Positions 6,471 through 9,821 of a DNA stretch of 9,821 nucleotides are shown here, in pieces (within the stretch, counting starts at the first letter, position 1; the number at the start of each line of letters is the position of its first letter). The DNA comes from CAYYIS01 sp964470965 (GTDB lineage Bacteria; JAAXHH01; JABIQT01): assembly GCA_964470965.1 (NCBI GenBank), contig CAYYIS010000090.1, positions 1-9,821 of the forward strand, written 5' to 3'. Position numbers and translations under genes: made by a program. The notes beneath the pieces were generated by a model. That model made no database searches and was not told the origin of the DNA. It was given only the letters and a program-made list of their open reading frames with translations.

Positions 6471-6665
6471 TTAATTCCCTTCGCCTTTCTCTGTGTCGTT
6501 AGATTTCTTCCTACCCCTGAGTACCCACATGATTATTATAATCGAAACAAGGCCGATCAAAAATCCGGTGTCACCTATCCTGCCCATCTCTCGGAGCGCC
6601 ACAACGAACACGAACCAAACCCAACACACTACCACACCTATTCGCTCTTTAACACTCAGATTCAT
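6471..6665 (-). CDS. 64-residue two-span membrane protein, first gene of a small-protein operon
   Basis: ATG at 6665 preceded by GAGGGGG about five bases upstream. Residues 9-24 (IGVVVCWVWFVFVVAL) and about 34-48 (GFLIGLVSIIIIMWVL) are hydrophobic spans joined by a short turn REMGRIGDT; the tail RGRKKSNDTEKGEGN is charged. Positive residues after the second span suggest a hairpin with both ends in the cytoplasm. Its stop is one base from the next ATG, and a third small frame follows after five bases, forming a compact operon. No enzymatic motif is visible, and function is unknown. A 197-base gap separates it from the beta-rich gene upstream. Confidence 0.65.
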   Translation of the reverse strand: MNLSVKERIGVVVCWVWFVFVVALREMGRIGDTGFLIGLVSIIIIMWVLRGRKKSNDTEKGEGN

Positions 6666-6719
6666 ATCGCCCCCTCAGTTACAACACGGCCTTTGTATTT
6701 CGGGCATTTCGGGATGCTC

Positions 6720-6742
6720 TGCACGTGCGTACGTGCGTGCGT
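6720..6742. repeat. Alternating purine-pyrimidine tract (Z-DNA prone)
   Basis: The 23 bases from T6720 to T6742 alternate pyrimidine and purine without a break, mostly CG, TG and CA steps, with short ACGTGCGT repeats and nested palindromes (GCACGTGC). Such tracts adopt Z-form under negative supercoiling. It lies about 55 bases upstream of the 64-residue gene; an 8-A run follows at 6752-6759. Confidence 0.6.
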
Positions 6743-6862
6743 TGGCACCCCAAAAAAAACTCCAATTAATACCCGATACCTACTGCGGTTTTAAGTCCTA
6801 AAAATCGAATTCACGGCTCCTTTATGGGCCTATTTACTGTGGCCCCGGCTTCAACGTTCGGC

Positions 6863-7381
6863 CTATTCCTTGCCCCCAAATCTGTATCCCACGATGCCCA
6901 ATAGATATGTGGTATCTAAAGCCTTACTATGATACAGGCGTATTTCGCTGAAAGTGTGCCCTACATCAAGGCCCACACCTCCCCCCCCACCGATATCCTC
7001 TTTAGTGAGAGAAATTCCACCGAATAGGCCCAAGTCTGCCGTTACTGTGGCTTTATTGTAACCAATTAGGCCAATTGCATACAGTGTAGGCGATGTTAGC
7101 TTGATTCCAATATTCATCTGTTCAACTGAAATGTAGCCTGATGAATCGTCTATATTATTGGAGATGGTCACGCCTTCAAACAGAATTGACGAAACTGGGC
7201 TCAATGATAATTCTGCACTTACCATCACGTTGTAACCCAAAACGTAATCATTGGAGGATAGAGACTTATCTGTTACCACATAACTGCCACCAGCACCCAG
7301 CCTTATGGGAGGTTGGGAATAAATAGATTGACTGGACATGATTGTTATCGTTAAACACAATACAGAAGTGCGAATCGTCAT
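6863..7381 (-). CDS. Secreted beta-rich (outer-membrane-like) protein
   Basis: 172 residues. ATG at 7381 with AGAGGGG five bases upstream. A signal peptide is clear (MTIRTSVLCLTITIMSSQ..., cleavage near SIYSQ, residue 23). The mature chain opens PIRLGAGGSYVV and is made of alternating hydrophobic and polar stretches with many Gly, ending LLGIVGYRFGGKE, consistent with a small beta-barrel of about eight strands. Residues near 135 (DIGGGGGVGLDVGHTF) are encoded across a run of eight G (plus-strand C at 6981-6988), a possible slippage point. Resembles the 2182-2730 product in type but I see no obvious sequence identity. Function is unknown. A sorting-domain remnant lies upstream. Confidence 0.72.
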   Translation of the reverse strand: MTIRTSVLCLTITIMSSQSIYSQPPIRLGAGGSYVVTDKSLSSNDYVLGYNVMVSAELSLSPVSSILFEGVTISNNIDDSSGYISVEQMNIGIKLTSPTLYAIGLIGYNKATVTADLGLFGGISLTKEDIGGGGGVGLDVGHTFSEIRLYHSKALDTTYLLGIVGYRFGGKE

Positions 7382-7500
7382 GATACCCCTCTGTTATGAT
7401 GTTTAAAGACCTGTATCAACTATCAATGTTCCTGCTATTGGTTCAGCCACTAATTCCATATCAAGGACGACGAATCTACATAATCCTAAGTGCGGTCCTG

Positions 7501-7746
7501 TTACTTCAACAGCGTCATCCGCTTGGTCTCGCTATACTCGGTGCCGCTGGTGATGCGGTACAGGTAAATGCCGCTGGATACTCCGGCACCCGTGATGTTG
7601 GTGCCGTTCCACACCGCCTCATAGCGTCCTGCCGCCTGCACCTGATCCACCAATCGCACCACTTCCTGTCACAGAAGGTTGTACACGGTGAGCGTTATGT
7701 GCGTCTGCTCGGCCCCCCATCCTCGGGTGCCACTGATACCAGGTAG
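7501..7746 (-). pseudogene. Remnant of a type IX secretion C-terminal sorting domain (long copy)
   Basis: The minus strand reads EQTHITLTVYNLL, TGA, QEVVRLVDQVQAAGRYEAVW, NGTNITGAGVSSGIYLYRIT, SGTEYSETKRMTLLK, then TAA at 7501-7503. This is almost a complete T9SS type A domain, whose usual pattern is V.V.VYN.LGQEV..LV...Q.AG.Y...WNG.N..G..VSSGIY.YR......T.KM.LLK. The TGA at 7669-7671 stands where the family has Gly (one change from GGA). Upstream the frame continues to about 7746 (TLPGISGTRGWG) but the usual YPNPFN start and any passenger protein are missing. T9SS cargo proteins are carried across the outer membrane by this tail, so its presence implies that the host lineage has, or had, T9SS. 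Confidence 0.82.
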
Positions 7747-7797
7747 AGTACCGCTTGCATCGCAAAAAATCTCCGAGCACCAAGTGCTCACGTTACA

Positions 7798-7826
7798 TTG
7801 ACAAACCACACCTTTTCCACTATATT
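7798..7826 (+). promoter_or_regulatory. Sigma70-type promoter of the response-regulator gene
   Basis: TTGACA (7798-7803) is a perfect -35 box, followed by exactly 17 bases and TATATT (7821-7826), one mismatch from the -10 consensus. Transcription would start near 7833, leaving a leader of about 94 bases before the ATG at 7927. Its place inside the longest open frame argues against the start at 7798. Confidence 0.65.
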
Positions 7827-7834
7827 ACACTTGG

Positions 7835-7887
7835 TCAACAGTAAGAGCAATAGCCTGAAATTCGATTCTGTTGAAGTAATACTCTTA
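7835..7887 (+). promoter_or_regulatory. Leader RNA with two competing stems
   Basis: TCAACAG (7835-7841) is the exact inverse of CTGTTGA (7868-7874), and the directly adjoining TAAGAG (7842-7847) of CTCTTA (7882-7887). The pairs cross rather than nest, so they form either a tight pseudoknot or two alternative folds in the leader of the response-regulator mRNA. The pairings are short and could be chance. Confidence 0.28.
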
Positions 7888-7926
7888 TCTACAGCATTTA
7901 GAGTTCAAACATCTTTTATTCTGACA

Positions 7927-9294
7927 ATGCGTTCTATGCTAAACAATACACCGGTTATTCTGATTGCCGACGATGAACCAGAGATATGTGACGCGCTTGC
8001 TCGTATCGTGAAACGCCGGGGTTATTTGCCGAAGATTGCTGCGGACGGACGAGAGGCGCTTGAGGTAGTACAATCTTCGCGAGTTGATGTGTTGCTAGCG
8101 GATCTACGGATGCCTCGAATGGATGGTATGGAACTACTTAAAGCAGCCAAGACGGTAGATCCGGATCTTGAGGTGATAATGCTGACCGGGCATGGTACTG
8201 TGGAGGACGCGGTGGAAGCTCTCAAAGTAGGAGCTTATGATTTTATCTCAAAGCCGCCTAGAAAAGCTATAATCGAGCGTGTTGTCGAACGGGTTGTGGA
8301 AAAACGGGTTCTTAATCGGGAGAACAAGCGTCTCCGCGAACAGCTCTCTGTAATTCAGGACGGGCGACAAATCATTGCCGCCAGTTCGGAGATGAAGGAG
8401 ATCATGGAGATGGTACACCAGGTTGCTCCCAGTTCAGCCACCGTTCTGATTCTCGGTGAGAACGGCACCGGTAAAGAACGCGTTGCAGATGCCATCCACC
8501 AGTACGGTACAAGGAAGGATCAACCATTTTTGAAGGTCAACTGCGCTGCCTTGCCGGAAAACTTGCTTGAAGCTGAATTATTCGGCCATGAAAAAGGAGC
8601 CTTCACAGGAGCACCGAACCAGCGCATAGGACGTTTTGAGGCAGCCCATCAAGGTACCCTGATGTTGGACGAAATTAGCGAAATGACCTTGGCAATGCAG
8701 GTCAAGCTGCTCCGCGTGTTACAAGAGGGCGAGTTCGAACGACTGGGCAGCTCGAAGACGATCAGGATGGATGTACGTTTGATTGCAGCAACGAATAGGA
8801 ATCTTCGGGAAGCCGTCAAGGCAGGTACATTCCGGGAAGACCTGTTTTACCGTCTCAATGTCATTCCCTTGACAATACCTCCTCTACGTAAAAGGCAGGA
8901 CGATATTCCGTTGCTAGCGCATCAATTTTTACGATTGTATTCACAGAAAAATGACAAGGTCATCGAATCTATCAGTAATGAGGTCATGAAAAGTTTCTCT
9001 ACGTATACCTGGCCCGGCAATGTGCGAGAGTTAGAAAACGTTATTGAGCGCGCAGTCGTAATGTGCTCTACGGGTAAAATCACCTTGAACAGTTTGCCTT
9101 CACACATCGGTCAATCCGAAAAAAACACCCAGCCGCTCCTGATCCCGATCGGTACTATCCCCTTGGACGAGATCGAAAAACTTGTAATCCGACAGACACT
9201 CGATCATGTGGGTGGTGACAAGAATGTGGCTGCGGGCCTCCTTGGAATCACGAGTCGGACGATCTACCGGAAACTGGGAAAGCGAGGCGTTTGA
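7927..9294 (+). CDS. NtrC/AtoC-type sigma54-dependent response regulator
   Basis: 455 residues from the ATG at 7927 (another ATG at 7936 is possible; neither has a clear ribosome site). The open frame begins at 7798, but that lies within the promoter and adds 43 residues unlike a receiver domain. Receiver domain about 10-120: acidic pocket Asp15/Asp16, phosphate-accepting Asp59 in LLADLRMP, Thr87, Lys109. A charged coiled linker (118-140) leads to the AAA+ domain (about 150-380): Walker A GENGTGKE (177-184), the sigma54-contacting GAFTGA (224-229), Walker B TLMLDEI with Asp248, arginine residues in FREDLFYRL, and TWPGNVREL (361-369). A Fis-type HTH (about 413-455, GLLGITSRTIYRKLG) ends it. 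All key residues are present, so it should activate sigma54 promoters when phosphorylated. No partner kinase is in the window; the target is unknown. Confidence 0.93.
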   Translation: MRSMLNNTPVILIADDEPEICDALARIVKRRGYLPKIAADGREALEVVQSSRVDVLLADLRMPRMDGMELLKAAKTVDPDLEVIMLTGHGTVEDAVEALKVGAYDFISKPPRKAIIERVVERVVEKRVLNRENKRLREQLSVIQDGRQIIAASSEMKEIMEMVHQVAPSSATVLILGENGTGKERVADAIHQYGTRKDQPFLKVNCAALPENLLEAELFGHEKGAFTGAPNQRIGRFEAAHQGTLMLDEISEMTLAMQVKLLRVLQEGEFERLGSSKTIRMDVRLIAATNRNLREAVKAGTFREDLFYRLNVIPLTIPPLRKRQDDIPLLAHQFLRLYSQKNDKVIESISNEVMKSFSTYTWPGNVRELENVIERAVVMCSTGKITLNSLPSHIGQSEKNTQPLLIPIGTIPLDEIEKLVIRQTLDHVGGDKNVAAGLLGITSRTIYRKLGKRGV

Positions 9295-9363
9295 TATGCG
9301 GCCGCTGAAAATCACCCCTGATCGATAGAATGTCTCAAGAAAATGCCTCCTTTATCTTTATTT

Positions 9364-9417
9364 TGACAGATTTTCAAATTCAAGGTCCCTCTGAATATAT
9401 TTATTGACAATCTGTCA
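9364..9417. repeat. 9-bp perfect inverted repeat, 36-bp spacer
   Basis: TGACAGATT at 9364-9372 is repeated inverted as AATCTGTCA at 9409-9417. The arms begin about 70 bases after the response-regulator stop. The spacing is too long for a typical terminator loop; the pair could be a looped operator or a decayed small element. TTGACA also occurs twice in the same strand sense (9363-9368, 9404-9409) but neither copy has a -10 box at the right distance. Confidence 0.45.
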
Positions 9418-9745
9418 CACCTTACACCCTTCAACCCACGTCGATCACTGCCGGTAGATCCTTGCGTGTGTACAAAGAAAACTTTTCCAAGAATTCCAAT
9501 TTGTTGAAATTCATATAGATACGCCATATTCCCCTGCAATATCTCCTTCTGATTTCCACATTGGCACACTTATTGATGTATCTACGAGTGTACATGTTTT
9601 TCTCAGTTTCCGGACATGCCGAACGATCGCCTATCAAGAACTTAGTGGCGTTAATTGGCTTTGCGGAAACCGTCGGGGATGAAGACTAAAATCAACGTTG
9701 ATCGAGCGACAGGGACCCTAAAAGTCGGGGTACTACCGAATGAAG

Positions 9746-9773
9746 GATGAAGGCGATAGGATGAAGGTTGAGG
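9746..9773. repeat. Two-copy 14-bp tandem repeat
   Basis: GGATGAAGG at 9746-9754 recurs at 9760-9768, with a partial third copy (ATGAAGG) at 9741-9747 running into the first. No gene explains it within the window. Confidence 0.4.
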
Positions 9774-9821
9774 CGAACCAACGTCTTTGACTGCCAGGCC
9801 GTGCGTTCTGGTTGCCGAATA

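Larger units (their letters stand above)
9295..9821. other. Non-coding region after the response regulator
   Basis: About 530 AT-leaning bases in which I see no convincing gene on either strand; the short minus-strand frames lack ribosome sites, recognisable motifs or plausible composition. It holds the inverted repeat at 9364-9417, a sigma54-like sequence near 9562, and a small tandem repeat at 9746-9773. No hairpin with a T-run marks a terminator for the upstream gene. Confidence 0.55.

Noticed and set aside
6743..6766. TTGGCACCCCAAAA resembling an IS3 terminal repeat, as the missing IS end
   Set aside because: It points the same way as the repeat at 5305 instead of being inverted, and lacks the proper TG edge context.
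6784..6826. Minus-strand tail FLGLKTAVGIGY plus stop as the end of another lost beta-barrel gene
   Set aside because: Only about a dozen residues, preceded by a stop in frame; too short to separate from chance.
7669..7671. TGA in the sorting domain as recoding or selenocysteine
   Set aside because: It replaces a conserved Gly by one base change, no passenger gene is present upstream, and no SECIS-like hairpin was seen; plain gene decay explains it.
7798..7926. Upstream start of the response-regulator frame
   Set aside because: The first codon overlaps the -35 box and the extra 43 residues do not resemble a receiver domain; the ATG at 7927 is better.

Overview
The window looks like a decaying accessory stretch of a chromosome from the FCB group (Bacteroidota and relatives such as Balneolota, Rhodothermota or Latescibacterota). 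The best lineage clues are two remnants of a type IX secretion C-terminal sorting domain, a Bacteroidota-style AraC DNA-binding domain, several small secreted or outer-membrane beta-rich proteins, and a phytanoyl-CoA dioxygenase-like protein. The one promoter I can read well is a sigma70-type TTGACA-N17-TATATT, unlike the usual promoter of Bacteroidia proper. The phylum call is inference. Nearly all genes lie on the minus strand; the exception is a sigma54 activator near the right end.

Left part (1-4090, minus strand): a small lipoprotein (168-575), a Tat-exported alpha/beta hydrolase of the homoserine O-acetyltransferase (MetX) fold (778-1923), a short sorting-domain remnant (2063-2126), a small outer-membrane-like protein (2182-2730), and a PhyH-family dioxygenase (2975-4090) in which the usual first metal-binding His appears to be Met. 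These genes are intact and have separate upstream gaps, so no long operon is evident.

Middle part (4291-6063, minus strand): a graveyard. It holds the first about 34 codons of a Ser/Thr protein kinase, a 73-bp palindrome with the features of an integron attC site, a LysE/RhtB exporter gene broken by one frameshift and two stops that ends directly beside that attC-like site, the end of an IS3-family element with its terminal inverted repeat, and an AraC-type DNA-binding domain joined to a signal-peptide-like N-terminus. A degraded integron cassette later hit by an IS is the simplest reading.

Right-centre (6234-7746, minus strand): three very small membrane-protein genes (64, 39 and 36 codons) packed head to tail, two of which are easily missed by gene callers. 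Upstream lies a secreted beta-rich protein (6863-7381), then a longer sorting-domain remnant interrupted by one TGA (7501-7746). Between the beta-rich protein and the small genes is a 23-bp alternating purine-pyrimidine tract.

Right end (7798-9821, plus strand): a sigma70 promoter, then a complete NtrC/AtoC-type response regulator (7927-9294) with receiver, sigma54-AAA+ and Fis HTH domains. No partner histidine kinase is visible. The last about 530 bases show no convincing gene.
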